Of a stretch of DNA of 26,275 bases, positions 1-8,779 are shown piece by piece (positions within the stretch are counted from its first letter, which is position 1; every line of letters starts with the position of its first letter). The notes beneath the pieces are model-generated. The model saw nothing but the letters and a program-made list of their open reading frames with translations. It ran no database searches and was not told where the DNA came from. The translations under genes and the position numbers were made by a program. Source of the DNA: a virus; IMG/VR virus record IMGVR_UViG_3300007542_000155, positions 1 to 26,275 of that record; one strand, 5' to 3'.

Positions 1-1
1 C

Positions 2-586
2 AATATCGGCGGTGGCCAAGACCTTGCCACGTTCGCACAGCAGTGGCAGCAACAGAACGACCCTAATGCCAATATCAGCCAGTTTCAGACAGGCGGCCCA
101 CAGGCGCAGCAGCAGGCTATATCGGCATTCGAGCAAAGCCCGATGTTTCAGGGCCTCGCGCAGCAGGGCGAAAATGCTATCTTGCAGAATGCCAGCGCAA
201 CGGGCGGCTTGCGTGGGGGTAACGTGCAGGGCGCGCTTGCACAATTCAGGCCCCAATTGCTTAATCAGCAAATCCAGCAGCAGATTGCCAGTCTTGGCGG
301 GATTGCATCACTAGGCCAAAATGCAGCGGCAGGTGTCGGCAATGCAGGCGTGCAGACCGGGCAGGGCATTAGCACTCTCTTGCAGGATACGGGGCAAGCC
401 AATGCTTACGGTGCACTAACGTCTGGTCTAGCATTGGGGCGGGGTGTCAGTGGTGCGCTTAGTGGCATCGGCAATGCTATTGGCGGCATGAATTATGGTG
501 GGGGTGGTTTCGGCACTGGTTCGCAAATCGCCGCTAACACTAGCGCTAATATCTTGGCCAATCCTGTAGGCATGGTGAAGTTCTAA
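2..586 (+). CDS. Ejection/DNA-transfer protein, P22 gp7-like position (5' end cut off)
   Basis: The frame is open from base 2 with no stop before TAA at 584-586, so this is the C-terminal ~194 residues of a longer protein. The visible part is rich in Gln, Ala and Gly. It has a segment reading SPMFQGLAQQGE then ILQNASATGGLRGGN, then glycine-rich hydrophobic stretches. From memory, this 'NASATGGLRGG' pattern is common in phage proteins annotated as DNA transfer/ejection proteins. It comes first of three consecutive candidates, as gp7 does before gp20 and gp16 in P22. Such proteins are carried in the virion and enter the cell envelope with the DNA. It is joined to the next gene by TAATG. An internal ATG at 143 also exists, but the open frame upstream reads as the same Gln-rich protein, so a truncated gene is preferred. 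The role is inferred from context. Confidence 0.7.
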   Translation, partial: NIGGGQDLATFAQQWQQQNDPNANISQFQTGGPQAQQQAISAFEQSPMFQGLAQQGENAILQNASATGGLRGGNVQGALAQFRPQLLNQQIQQQIASLGGIASLGQNAAAGVGNAGVQTGQGISTLLQDTGQANAYGALTSGLALGRGVSGALSGIGNAIGGMNYGGGGFGTGSQIAANTSANILANPVGMVKF

Positions 587-1377
587 TGGCAATCAACCCG
601 CTCCCATTCCTGCAAGCCATGCCCGATCCCGGTCAGGCATTTTTGCAGTCGTTTAATGCAGCACGCCAGCAGCGGCAGCAGCAAGAACAACTTGCCTTGC
701 AGCAACAGCAGCAAGCCACGCAAAAGCAGCAATATGCGCAGGGCATCGAGACCTTGTTAAAAGATCCATCATATGAAAACATGGTGCGGTTCAATGCGGC
801 ATTCCCCGAACAGGCGAAAGGCATGCAGGACTTGCTGTCAAAGCTATCGGACGAGCAGAAAAAGAGCCGCTTCAGCCAAGCTAGCACAGCTATGCAAATG
901 CTGGACGCTGGCGATGTTGAAGGGGCAAAGCGCTACGGTCAGGAAATACTGCAAGCCGCGAAGAACACACGTGGGCAGGAGGAATACGCCAAGGCTCTCG
1001 AATACAATCTCGACATGATCGACAAGAACCCGGAAGCAGCAAAGCTGGGGCTTGCGAAAAGCACGTATTACCTTGATCCTGATGGCTATAAGGCGCTTTA
1101 TGATAAAAAGCAGGAAGAGCCTTACGTTGTCGTTCCGGGCTATGGTGTAGTTCTCAAGCGCGATATTTACGCAGCGGATGCGGCTGCGGCCAAGGGTGTG
1201 CAGGACGTTACGGTTAAGCCGTCCATACCCCAGGCTGCAATTGACATGCTGAAAAAGAACCCATCATTAAAGCCACAGTTTGAAGAAAAGTATGGGGCAG
1301 GTTCAGCGAATAGCATTTTGGGAGGCGCCAGTAGCAATGCTGGCGGTAGCTTTCCAGCCTCGCGGCCTGCCGGGTGA
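586..1377 (+). CDS. Ejection/DNA-injection protein, P22 gp20-like position
   Basis: A 263-residue protein starting at the ATG of a TAATG overlap. The N-terminal ~60 residues contain an extreme Gln-rich stretch (about residues 28-50), then a helical, charged middle and a Gly/Ser-rich tail. It lies between a gp7-like and a gp16-like gene, so a virion ejection protein is the best inference. The stop codon is preceded by GGG (GGG TGA at 1372-1377). The +1 frame from 1376 continues with a complete zinc-peptidase-like M15 domain, so the true product may be a ~332-residue fusion made by +1 frameshifting. No other catalytic motif is visible in this part. Function comes from position and composition, not from a recognised domain. 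Confidence 0.7.
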   Translation: MAINPLPFLQAMPDPGQAFLQSFNAARQQRQQQEQLALQQQQQATQKQQYAQGIETLLKDPSYENMVRFNAAFPEQAKGMQDLLSKLSDEQKKSRFSQASTAMQMLDAGDVEGAKRYGQEILQAAKNTRGQEEYAKALEYNLDMIDKNPEAAKLGLAKSTYYLDPDGYKALYDKKQEEPYVVVPGYGVVLKRDIYAADAAAAKGVQDVTVKPSIPQAAIDMLKKNPSLKPQFEEKYGAGSANSILGGASSNAGGSFPASRPAG

Positions 1378-1585
1378 GACTGTGACTTCGACAATGCGCA
1401 GCGCAGCACGTAACAAGGCAGTAGGCGGAAAGGCTAATAGCTATCATCTGTCTGGTCGTGCTCGTGACAGTGTTCCGCCGCCGGGGATGAGTATGAACGA
1501 ATACTATCGCCAGTTGAAAGCAATGAACCCCGGCCTCGACGTAATAAACGAAGGCGACCACATTCATGTAGAGCCAAAATCATGA
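1376..1585 (+). CDS. M15-type peptidase domain, +1-frame continuation of the ejection protein or separate gene
   Basis: In the +1 frame relative to the upstream gene, 69 residues carry the hallmarks of the Peptidase_M15_3 (DD-carboxypeptidase/endopeptidase) fold. An RNKAVGG loop is followed by SYHLSGRARD, which fits SxHxxGxAxD with zinc-ligand His and Asp. The domain ends in EGDHIHVEP, with the catalytic Asp/Glu and third zinc-ligand His region. Such domains cleave peptide crosslinks in peptidoglycan. Attached to an ejection protein it would be a virion lysin that opens the wall during DNA entry. Expression could be by +1 shifting at GGG_TGA (tRNA-Gly moving from GGG to GGT), or from GTG at 1382 or TTG at 1280 as a coupled small gene. 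The residues just after the junction, ETVTS, look like the usual first strand of this domain, which favours a fusion. A sequencing error or natural frameshift cannot be excluded. Confidence 0.7.
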   Translation, partial: ETVTSTMRSAARNKAVGGKANSYHLSGRARDSVPPPGMSMNEYYRQLKAMNPGLDVINEGDHIHVEPKS

Positions 1586-2070
1586 TTGACCCAAAAATTC
1601 TTCATGAAACTCTTGACTTCGATTTTACGTCTGGCCGCATGTTCTGGAAGCATCGTTCCGATGCAAGCCCGCAATGGAACGCGCGTTATGCTGGGAAAGA
1701 GGCGTTTACATGTGTAACGTATGGCTACCGCCAAGGGCAAATTCATGGAAAAAGACTTTTGGCGCATCGTGTTATCTATGCAGCAGCGCACGGAACGTGG
1801 CCAGAACTAATTGACCATATTAATCAAGATCGTTCTGATAATAGCCTTTCTAATTTAAGGCGAGCAGACAAAGTGATTAATGCCCATAATTCCAAAAATA
1901 GGCTTGACAACAAGTCTGGTCAAAAGGGCGTGAATTGGTGGCCAAGAACATCTCGTTGGCGTGCCTACATTAATATCAACGGCAAGCAAAAACATCTGGG
2001 ATTTTTTGATAAGTTCGATGATGCCGTTAACGCAAGGCAAACAGCGTTTAACGCAATGGGAATTTGCTAA
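1582..2070 (+). CDS. HNH homing endonuclease with AP2-like DNA-binding domain
   Basis: A 162-residue protein overlapping the previous frame by ATGA. The centre shows an HNH core: LAHRVIYAAAHG, then IDHINQDRSDNSLSNLR, with the DH pair, the N-rich loop and NL. The C-terminal part (about residues 110-160) has GVNWWPRTSRWRAYI and LGFFDKFDDAV, typical of the AP2/ERF-like beta-sheet DNA-binding domain attached to phage HNH nucleases. Enzymes of this class are free-standing homing endonucleases that cut intron-less or variant alleles and spread their own gene. It sits between two virion-protein genes, where it serves no evident structural role, so it is best read as a selfish insertion tolerated in the late operon. 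The next gene restarts by TAATG. Confidence 0.9.
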   Translation: MIDPKILHETLDFDFTSGRMFWKHRSDASPQWNARYAGKEAFTCVTYGYRQGQIHGKRLLAHRVIYAAAHGTWPELIDHINQDRSDNSLSNLRRADKVINAHNSKNRLDNKSGQKGVNWWPRTSRWRAYININGKQKHLGFFDKFDDAVNARQTAFNAMGIC

Positions 2071-4760
2071 TGGCACAGTCTAACCCATTTGACCAGTTCG
2101 ACGGGCAGAGCCAGCCGGTTCCTCTCTCGACGATCAAGCCGATTATTTCCACGCAAGAAGCTGAAAAAGCCCCAGCGCCGCCTTCCGGCTATGAACGCAC
2201 GGCTGGCGGTGGATTGTCTTACATCCCCGGCGGGCCTGATGATCCAGAAGTGATTGCGCGTAATGCTGCGATCAAAAAAGATGTAGAGGTATCTGGCGCT
2301 AAGCCCACTGAATCGCAGCAGAAAGCATCAACTCTTGTCACCCGCATCGCTGGCGGCTTTCAGGATATTGAGAACGTCATTGCAAAAAGCCCTGAGGCAC
2401 AATCTCCGGGGCTCGTTGAAACCGTTCGTGGCGGCTTATCTCCAACCGGACTTATGGCTCCTGTATCCAGGAGCATCGCCGGTGCCGAACGTCGCGTTGT
2501 TTATGACGCACAACGCGACGTTCTTGATGCGCTTCTAACACTTGGCACTGGCGCGGCATATTCGCCGGAGCAGCTTGAGGCGCAAATGGGCGGGTATTTC
2601 CCGCAATACGGCGATACTCAAGAGGAAATTGACTACAAAAACAACCGCATGCGTCGGTTGATCGAAAGTGCGCGGGAAAATGCTGGTCCGCTTGCGCCTA
2701 AGATTGATGAAGTCCTGCAAAAGTTCAACATGCCATCTGGGCAGTCCGCCGAACAAGAGCAGAAGTCGATTGGCGGCGGCACGTTCATGACCGAACAGGA
2801 CAAGACATATCAAGCTGAATTGCAATCAGCCTTTGATGGTGGTGCATCGGCTGAACAGTTGAACGCTATCGCCGCGCGCTTTGGGCGACCTGCCCTTACC
2901 GGTATACAGCAGGCTATTGAGGCGCGCGATAAGGGCACTAAGGGTATCCGTGCGAATGTGGAACCTACCGGCGTGGCTGAAGCCCCTTCTGCTTTGCGTG
3001 AAGCTGCTACCGGATATGCGGCGGGCGCGGCAAACGCATTGACCGCAGGACAGTTGGACGAGCTTGCCCCGATTATCGGGCTTGATCCTCAACAAGTAGA
3101 AGCTGCTAAGGCGTATCTACAGCAGAATGCTCCGGTTTCGTCTATGCTTGGCGAAGTTACCGGCGGTGCCTTGGCTTCCATTCCTATGGTGCGTGGCGCA
3201 GGCGCTGCGCTGGCCGGATCGCGTCTTGCTGCTGCTGCACCTCTTGTCGGAGAAACAGCATATGGTGCAGCCTATGGTGCTGGCGAAGCCCCGAAAGGGC
3301 AGCGCGGCATGGGCGCTCTTGTAGGTGGCGCTGGCGCAATGGCAGGTGGCGCGCTTGCAAACCGCTTTATGCCGGGTAGCTCTGGCACATGGTCCGGCGT
3401 AGAAAAGCGAAGCGCAGCGCCTAGCTTTGGTGGCCCGCAGGCGTCCCCGCAGCAGGTTATCGAAGCAGGACAGCAATTTAATGTTCCCGTAATGACTTCG
3501 GACGTTACACCGCCTGACACTTTCATGGGGCGCGTCACACAGCAGATCGGCGATGTTGTTCCACTTGGCACGGCTGGGCGCAGGCGTGGGCAGCAAGAGG
3601 CACGCATTCAAGCTGTCGAAACACTGCTTGCAGATGCAGGTGTCACGGTAGATCAGAATATCGCAAGTGAGGTAGTAAAGGGCCTTAATGCCAAAAGGTC
3701 CGCCGACATTAGCAAATACAAAGGCCTCAAGGATGATGTTATAGACCGCTACAACACTATGGGAGACGTTCAGGCTCCCAAGGCGCTAGATGCGATTGAC
3801 GGACTTCTCGCTTCCCTAAAGGGGGAGAATATGAGCCGTCAACTTGGTGGGCTTATCTCTAATCTTGATGACGTGAAGCGCAGCCTTGAAGGTCCGGGTG
3901 GGCTTCGCAAGATCGAAGATAACCGCGCCACAATCTTTGGTCTTAAGGGCGATGATGCATTGTCGTCCGTTAAGGGGAAGGCTGAAAAGGCATTCACCAA
4001 GGTTTACAATTCACTCAATGAGGATATGGGCGACTTCATAAAAGCTAATGGCGACATGAAAGACTTTAATAAGTGGAAGGTCGCTAACACCAAGTTGGCC
4101 ACAATGGTTGGTGAACTTGAGCAGCAAGGCTTGAAGCGTGTTCTCGATAAGGGCGACTTCGACCCTGATGTTGTGCGCAGGATGTTGAATAGCAAAAACC
4201 CTCAAGAGGTTCGTTTGCTCTTCACTAATCTTGGCAAGCAAGGGCGTACCAATGCAAGGCTGCTTTTGTTGCAGGATGCTGCGCAAAAGGCGTTCAACAA
4301 CGAAACCAAAGAGATTAACCCTCAGGCATTCACCAAGGCAGTCTTGGGTGCAGAAAACGGTTTTCGTCAATTCTTTGGCGGAGAAGAGGCTAAGAAGGTC
4401 AAAGGATTGGCCGCACTTATGACCGCGACCCGCCGCGCTCAGGAAGCGCAGTTCGCACCAAGAACGGGCGAAAGGCTGGTCCCATTTGCGACCGCTGGCA
4501 GCTTCGCCGGGCTAGCATCGTTGCTTGGCATGGACTTCCTTGGTGGTGTCGGATTAGCAGCAGGCTTTGGCGCTGCACGTAGTCTTTACGAAAGCCCGCC
4601 AGTGCGGAACCTTTTAGTTAAAATCGGAGAGACAAGCGGCTCTCAGCAAGCGCAGTTAATCCAAAGGTTGCAAAACAACATCGCATCGGCGGCTGGCGCA
4701 GTAGGCGCTGAAAAGGTCGCTGGCCCAGAAGATCAGCAGTTTGGAGCGCCCGCCCAATGA
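2070..4760 (+). CDS. Large ejection protein, P22 gp16-like position
   Basis: A 896-residue protein starting at the ATG of a TAATG overlap (TTG at 2064 is also in frame but less likely). The first ~100 residues are Pro/Gly-rich and polar. The middle holds Ala/Gly-rich, weakly hydrophobic stretches (roughly residues 310-460), including a segment with AGAALAGSRLAAAAPLVG. The C-terminal half is helical and charged, followed by another Gly/Ala-hydrophobic stretch near residues 810-845. Large, helical, amphipathic proteins like this, next to a tailspike gene, are usually the biggest internal ejection protein. They cross or line the envelope channel during DNA delivery. I see no lytic transglycosylase or protease motif. 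Assignment is by length, composition and gene order. Confidence 0.75.
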   Translation: MAQSNPFDQFDGQSQPVPLSTIKPIISTQEAEKAPAPPSGYERTAGGGLSYIPGGPDDPEVIARNAAIKKDVEVSGAKPTESQQKASTLVTRIAGGFQDIENVIAKSPEAQSPGLVETVRGGLSPTGLMAPVSRSIAGAERRVVYDAQRDVLDALLTLGTGAAYSPEQLEAQMGGYFPQYGDTQEEIDYKNNRMRRLIESARENAGPLAPKIDEVLQKFNMPSGQSAEQEQKSIGGGTFMTEQDKTYQAELQSAFDGGASAEQLNAIAARFGRPALTGIQQAIEARDKGTKGIRANVEPTGVAEAPSALREAATGYAAGAANALTAGQLDELAPIIGLDPQQVEAAKAYLQQNAPVSSMLGEVTGGALASIPMVRGAGAALAGSRLAAAAPLVGETAYGAAYGAGEAPKGQRGMGALVGGAGAMAGGALANRFMPGSSGTWSGVEKRSAAPSFGGPQASPQQVIEAGQQFNVPVMTSDVTPPDTFMGRVTQQIGDVVPLGTAGRRRGQQEARIQAVETLLADAGVTVDQNIASEVVKGLNAKRSADISKYKGLKDDVIDRYNTMGDVQAPKALDAIDGLLASLKGENMSRQLGGLISNLDDVKRSLEGPGGLRKIEDNRATIFGLKGDDALSSVKGKAEKAFTKVYNSLNEDMGDFIKANGDMKDFNKWKVANTKLATMVGELEQQGLKRVLDKGDFDPDVVRRMLNSKNPQEVRLLFTNLGKQGRTNARLLLLQDAAQKAFNNETKEINPQAFTKAVLGAENGFRQFFGGEEAKKVKGLAALMTATRRAQEAQFAPRTGERLVPFATAGSFAGLASLLGMDFLGGVGLAAGFGAARSLYESPPVRNLLVKIGETSGSQQAQLIQRLQNNIASAAGAVGAEKVAGPEDQQFGAPAQ

Positions 4761-5983
4761 CCGACATCCTAAATCCCTTTCCGTATTTCCCCGAGGCCGG
4801 GACTGGTGGCTATGTCTACATCGGCACGGCTGGCATGGACGCACGCACCAATCCTGTCACGGTCTATCGGGATGAGGCGCATACTTTGGCATGGGCGCAG
4901 CCTATCCGCACGGTTGACGGCTATCCGGCATATCAAGGCGCGAAAGCTGGCCTTTACATCGTCGCCACTGATTTTTCGCTTACGGTGCTTGATAGCAACC
5001 AGGCAGTCGTGTCCAATCTGACGTCTGCCGAGGCGGTTATCAAATTATCGCAAACGATTGCAGACGAAGCAACTACGGCAAGGGATGAAGCTGTAGCTGC
5101 ACAAGCTGCATCTGAAACGGCGCAGGGCATTACGGAAACGGCGCGTGATGAGGCTGTAAGCGCACGTGACGCAGCCAATTCAGCGGCGGCGGCTTCACAG
5201 CAATACTATCCCGGCGCACGTGCCTACGTCCCTCGCGGGCTTACGTCTGTGACCATCACGGCGGCGGGCACAGGCGGCACGAATGGAACGTACACTTGCC
5301 CTTTGACCGGCGATAACCTTACCGTTGACGCATATGCTACGATAGTTGTTTCTGGCGGTTCGGTATCAAGCGTTACGGTTGCGGCTCCCGGTCTATATAT
5401 CGGCGCGTCACCTACAGCGGGCACGGTTGACACATCGTCAATCACAGGCTTGACCAGTGCAACGCTTACGCCAGTTATCGGGTATCTCAAGACATCTGGC
5501 GAATATTGGCTGACCGATACAAGCCCTGCTTCGGCATACCTTTCGCTGTTTCAAAATCAGTCTAATGCCGCTGTAGAAATAGACGCACAGTTTGATCCAA
5601 TGAGTGCAGGCCGTGCTACCGATGAAGCGGACCGTGCCGAGGCGGCAGTCGGGGCTGTCCTGCAAACCGTGTCAGTTATTCTGCAACCAGACGACGGCCT
5701 TGTAGATGGCGCTTGGTATGGCGAGTTTTTCATTTCGGTCGATACGAACTTTACGCTTTTGCGCCACCAACTGTTTTTAGACGATGGCATGGGCTTAACT
5801 AGCGTATCAGTGAACCTGAACGATGAAAACTATGGGGGGCCATTCACTGTCACATCTACGGCGGATAGTGATGCTGTGACGATCTTTGCGCCCGCTGGAA
5901 CCTCTCGCATTTCATTCCAGATTGATGGCACAACCGGGTCGCCGGGTGGCGCTGCATTTAAACTTGAAGGGCTTCCCCCATGA
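4757..5983 (+). CDS. Tail fibre/spike protein with P22-tailspike-like head-binding domain
   Basis: A 408-residue protein overlapping the previous gene by ATGA. Residues 1-90 resemble the P22 tailspike head-binding domain: NPFPYFPEAGTGGYVYIGTA, a PVTVYRDEA segment, a short 'G-pa-yqG' turn and a strand with YIVATDFSLTVLDS. This domain anchors the fibre to the tail hub. Residues ~93-150 form an Ala-rich heptad region with repeated TARDEAV units, suiting a trimeric coiled coil. The remainder is beta-rich with Gly/Thr/Ser repeats and no visible catalytic triad. It therefore looks like an adaptor or fibre rather than an enzyme. The following gene overlaps by ATGA and carries the enzymatic domain, so the two may form a branched adsorption apparatus. 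Confidence 0.85.
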   Translation: MTDILNPFPYFPEAGTGGYVYIGTAGMDARTNPVTVYRDEAHTLAWAQPIRTVDGYPAYQGAKAGLYIVATDFSLTVLDSNQAVVSNLTSAEAVIKLSQTIADEATTARDEAVAAQAASETAQGITETARDEAVSARDAANSAAAASQQYYPGARAYVPRGLTSVTITAAGTGGTNGTYTCPLTGDNLTVDAYATIVVSGGSVSSVTVAAPGLYIGASPTAGTVDTSSITGLTSATLTPVIGYLKTSGEYWLTDTSPASAYLSLFQNQSNAAVEIDAQFDPMSAGRATDEADRAEAAVGAVLQTVSVILQPDDGLVDGAWYGEFFISVDTNFTLLRHQLFLDDGMGLTSVSVNLNDENYGGPFTVTSTADSDAVTIFAPAGTSRISFQIDGTTGSPGGAAFKLEGLPP

Positions 5984-8106
5984 CCGTGCTTTACATTGGA
6001 CAAGCGCTGTCGAATGCGCCTTCCATCGCGCTCATTCCCGGCCCATCGTTTCGTGATGACTTCACCAGTGCAGGCAATCTCAACGGGCGCACTGGCTGGA
6101 CAGTTGAAACGCGGCCAGCCTTTACCGCGCAGGTCAACGCCATTGCGGCGGCTGACGGCTTCGCAGGCGGCACAACCGGCAACGCGGCGTGGGCACTGAA
6201 TACTGCGCCTGTGGTTGACGCATGGCTGACCGTGCGCATTGGGGTCGTGGCAAGCAGCCTTTACATGCACGCTAACATTGCGGCGGTCGATGCAGAACGC
6301 GATTGGCTTACGTGGCAGTTCTTGCAGACTGTGACGGGTGGAATTAATACGGGCTTTGTAGGCCTTCGCAAGGTAGTAAATGGTGCAACTGCATTTACCA
6401 TTCTATCTATTGCTGGCCTACGTCTTGAAGTTGGTGATGTTTGGTATTGCGTCTCCGCAACGGCGGCGGGAACGACAACGCTAACCCCATATTTGAACGG
6501 TCGGCAGGCATCATCGGAAGTTGATATTTCAGAGGCCACAACTGGCGTAGCGCTGAACAAAAAGCATGGGTTCATCGGGAACACTGGGGCGACGGCGGTC
6601 GATAGCTTTCAGGTTGGCGACCCCGCTACCGAAGTAGTCATGCGCCTGTTTCAGCCGAACCGCATGGTTTACCACAATGCCGATGGCTCTGTGACATGGC
6701 GCGGTTCCGTCACCTATACCGGCCCTGCACCTTCGACACTTTATGCCACGATCTACAGCCGAAACAGTGGCGCAGACGTTGCCATAGTGACTGACCGGGC
6801 TGTGTCCGAACTTGTCGCGGCGGCAGGCGTAGCGACGTTCACGGTTACGGCTTCGGCGGCTGAAATTGCCACGGCGGGGCCTTACTCGCTGCGTATCGTT
6901 CGCAAGGGCTTGCTGGCATCTTCGCGCGAAAGCATTGCTGGGGGACCGCTGCAATATCCCGGCTATATCATCGGCACCTATGGGCAATCGCTGAATACCG
7001 AAAGCACGGCGCAGCTTGTCACCACTGACACCTACGTTGCGCCTACAAATACATTCTGGATTGACGGCGCGCCAACAGATAAAACTGTGCTAGGTGACTT
7101 GATTGATAATCGCCAGTTGCCCGTGACCAGCAACACAACCGTTGCTGCGCTTGCCAAGGCTTTTAGCGATGCGACAAGCGGCAAGCTCTGCACCGTTATC
7201 AAGGGTGGTGCGGGCGGTTCTACCATTGCAGAGCGTGCAGTTGGAACGGTCAGCCATACGGCTTTGCTTGACGGTATCGAACATGCCGGGGGGCGGTTGC
7301 ACTTGCTGACATGGATGGATGGTCAGGGCGATGCAACATCTGCTACTACAGAGGCGGCTTATACCGCTTCGATGCAGGCTTTTGCCGATGACATTGCATC
7401 ACGTAACGGCGGTTCGATCAAGGTTATGGTGAACCCGCTGGCGGCTGCTTGGTCAACTGCTGGGGGCAGCGACGAAAATTGGCAGACGATCCGGCGCGCG
7501 CAGGACAAGTTGCCGACTGTGGACGCAACACGCTATTTCAGGGGGGCCAATGCGCTTGACCTGCAAAAGCGCGATGATCTGCATTTGGTTGATAATGCCT
7601 ATGGCGAATTGATGCGCAGGCAGGGATGGAATATTGCCAAGGCGCTGGGCCTGACAACCTACGGGCGCGGTGGGCCGAAGATGTTCAGTGTGACCAAGAA
7701 CAGCGCAACCGAAGTTTATGTCCTTTACGATCTCGACGGCGCGGACAGTCTGGAATTGGTCAATACAGGATATGCCAGCGAGTTTCACGGCGGCATGGTA
7801 TTTTCCGACGCTGCGACGATCACAAGCGGCACGATTGCAAACAAGATTTATCCGACAAATGCGGTCGTTGACGGTTCACCATCAGCGGGCAAGCAGGGTA
7901 TTACGTTCACGATCCCAAGTATTGCCGGGACTGTTTACGCGTGGGCCTGCTACGGCAAAGACCCGTTCAATCCGACACAGAATGTAGCAATTCGCGCTGA
8001 CATGGCGGGCAAGGCTTCAATGATCCGCGCTGTGCGTTCGGGCGAACCGAGTGTCGGGCTGCGGGCATATTTTGGCGCGTCTGTCGATTACATCACGGCA
8101 TCATAA
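5980..8106 (+). CDS. Tail protein with SGNH (sialate O-acetylesterase-like) esterase domain
   Basis: A 708-residue protein. Residues ~25-220 read as a beta-sandwich (LamG/concanavalin-like: FRDDFTSAGNLNGRTGW at the start, later YLNGRQASSEVD). Residues ~335-555 follow the SGNH/SASA esterase plan. GQSLN around Ser337 is the nucleophile block and GGAGGST follows. WMDGQGDA (Q449-G450-D451) is in the place of WxQGE, IRRAQ comes later, and DDLH (D532/H535) precedes a final helix. A C-terminal beta domain follows. The likely job is to remove acetyl or similar esters from host surface polysaccharide during adsorption. The substrate is not predictable. It may be held to the virion through the preceding fibre. 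The Glu usual in WxQGE is Asp here. Confidence 0.82.
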   Translation: MTVLYIGQALSNAPSIALIPGPSFRDDFTSAGNLNGRTGWTVETRPAFTAQVNAIAAADGFAGGTTGNAAWALNTAPVVDAWLTVRIGVVASSLYMHANIAAVDAERDWLTWQFLQTVTGGINTGFVGLRKVVNGATAFTILSIAGLRLEVGDVWYCVSATAAGTTTLTPYLNGRQASSEVDISEATTGVALNKKHGFIGNTGATAVDSFQVGDPATEVVMRLFQPNRMVYHNADGSVTWRGSVTYTGPAPSTLYATIYSRNSGADVAIVTDRAVSELVAAAGVATFTVTASAAEIATAGPYSLRIVRKGLLASSRESIAGGPLQYPGYIIGTYGQSLNTESTAQLVTTDTYVAPTNTFWIDGAPTDKTVLGDLIDNRQLPVTSNTTVAALAKAFSDATSGKLCTVIKGGAGGSTIAERAVGTVSHTALLDGIEHAGGRLHLLTWMDGQGDATSATTEAAYTASMQAFADDIASRNGGSIKVMVNPLAAAWSTAGGSDENWQTIRRAQDKLPTVDATRYFRGANALDLQKRDDLHLVDNAYGELMRRQGWNIAKALGLTTYGRGGPKMFSVTKNSATEVYVLYDLDGADSLELVNTGYASEFHGGMVFSDAATITSGTIANKIYPTNAVVDGSPSAGKQGITFTIPSIAGTVYAWACYGKDPFNPTQNVAIRADMAGKASMIRAVRSGEPSVGLRAYFGASVDYITAS

Positions 8107-8118
8107 GGGAGCATGACA

Positions 8119-8334
8119 ATGGACAGGAACGCGATTGCCAAGGAACTTGGCGAACTAGGCCGGGAAGAGGCGCGCATTACCAAGCACATTCGCCAGCAAC
8201 TTCGGCGCGTATCGGCAATTCAGGCGCGGCGGTGTGAACTGCTTTCATTGGTCGCCTGCCACAAAGACGCAGGGCTTGAACCTGAAGTCGCTGCGGCGGC
8301 TGCTGGGCCCAAGACTGAACCGACCGATGGCTGA
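8119..8334 (+). CDS. Small charged helical protein of unknown function
   Basis: A 71-residue protein, Lys/Arg/Glu-rich and helical in its first 50 residues (KELGELGREEARI, then an RQQLRRVSAIQARR stretch), with an Ala-rich acidic tail. I choose the ATG at 8119 over 8113 because AAGGGAG at 8106-8112 is 6 bases from 8119 but abuts 8113. It opens the lysis/membrane block and overlaps the next gene by 8 bases. No family is recognised. The pattern suits a short coiled coil, and nothing shows a catalytic role. Confidence 0.6.
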   Translation: MDRNAIAKELGELGREEARITKHIRQQLRRVSAIQARRCELLSLVACHKDAGLEPEVAAAAAGPKTEPTDG

Positions 8335-8779
8335 TCTTGGCATCTTGGCAAGTGGCCTTGCTGCCGCTGCATGTGTCGCATGGGGCCGTAACGCATGGCT
8401 GTCGCGCGCATTGTTCGCGTCATGGCTAGTTATCATGATTGCCGTTGATCTAGGTGCAAACAAGAGTGAAACCGTGCTTACAATGGCGTCGCTGGATATG
8501 GCGATTGCCCTTGTCGCGCTGGCTCAATTCACTCTTGATTGCACTAATCGCACTGCGCAAACCGTGGGCCTTATGTCGCTGGGGCTTATGCCTGCTCATT
8601 CCATTATGGCAGTATCTCACGGCAATGCGGATTGGACGATTTATGTATCTGCGTGTAATGCCATCTTTGCACTTCAATGCCTTACGGCGGGAGGCTGGCT
8701 TGATGGCTTGGGGCGCGGCATTGCTAATATCTGGCACCGGGTGTATCCTGTTCGCTCTCTACACGATAGGGGGCGATAA
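8327..8779 (+). CDS. Multi-spanning membrane protein in the lysis block
   Basis: A 150-residue protein starting at the ATG at 8327, coupled to the previous gene. It has about four hydrophobic segments (roughly residues 3-18, 24-42, 48-70 and 72-92, with a further one near 107-128) and a short Arg-rich cytoplasmic-like tail. I do not recognise the family. Its position directly before a holin-like gene and upstream of the lysozyme suggests a membrane role in lysis or superinfection exclusion, but this is inference from context only. Confidence 0.6.
   Translation: MADLGILASGLAAAACVAWGRNAWLSRALFASWLVIMIAVDLGANKSETVLTMASLDMAIALVALAQFTLDCTNRTAQTVGLMSLGLMPAHSIMAVSHGNADWTIYVSACNAIFALQCLTAGGWLDGLGRGIANIWHRVYPVRSLHDRGR

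Noticed and set aside
3117-3611. Minus-strand 164-codon open frame
   Set aside because: It is antisense to the large ejection protein, and its Cys/Arg-rich product is typical of reverse reading of Ala/Gly codons.
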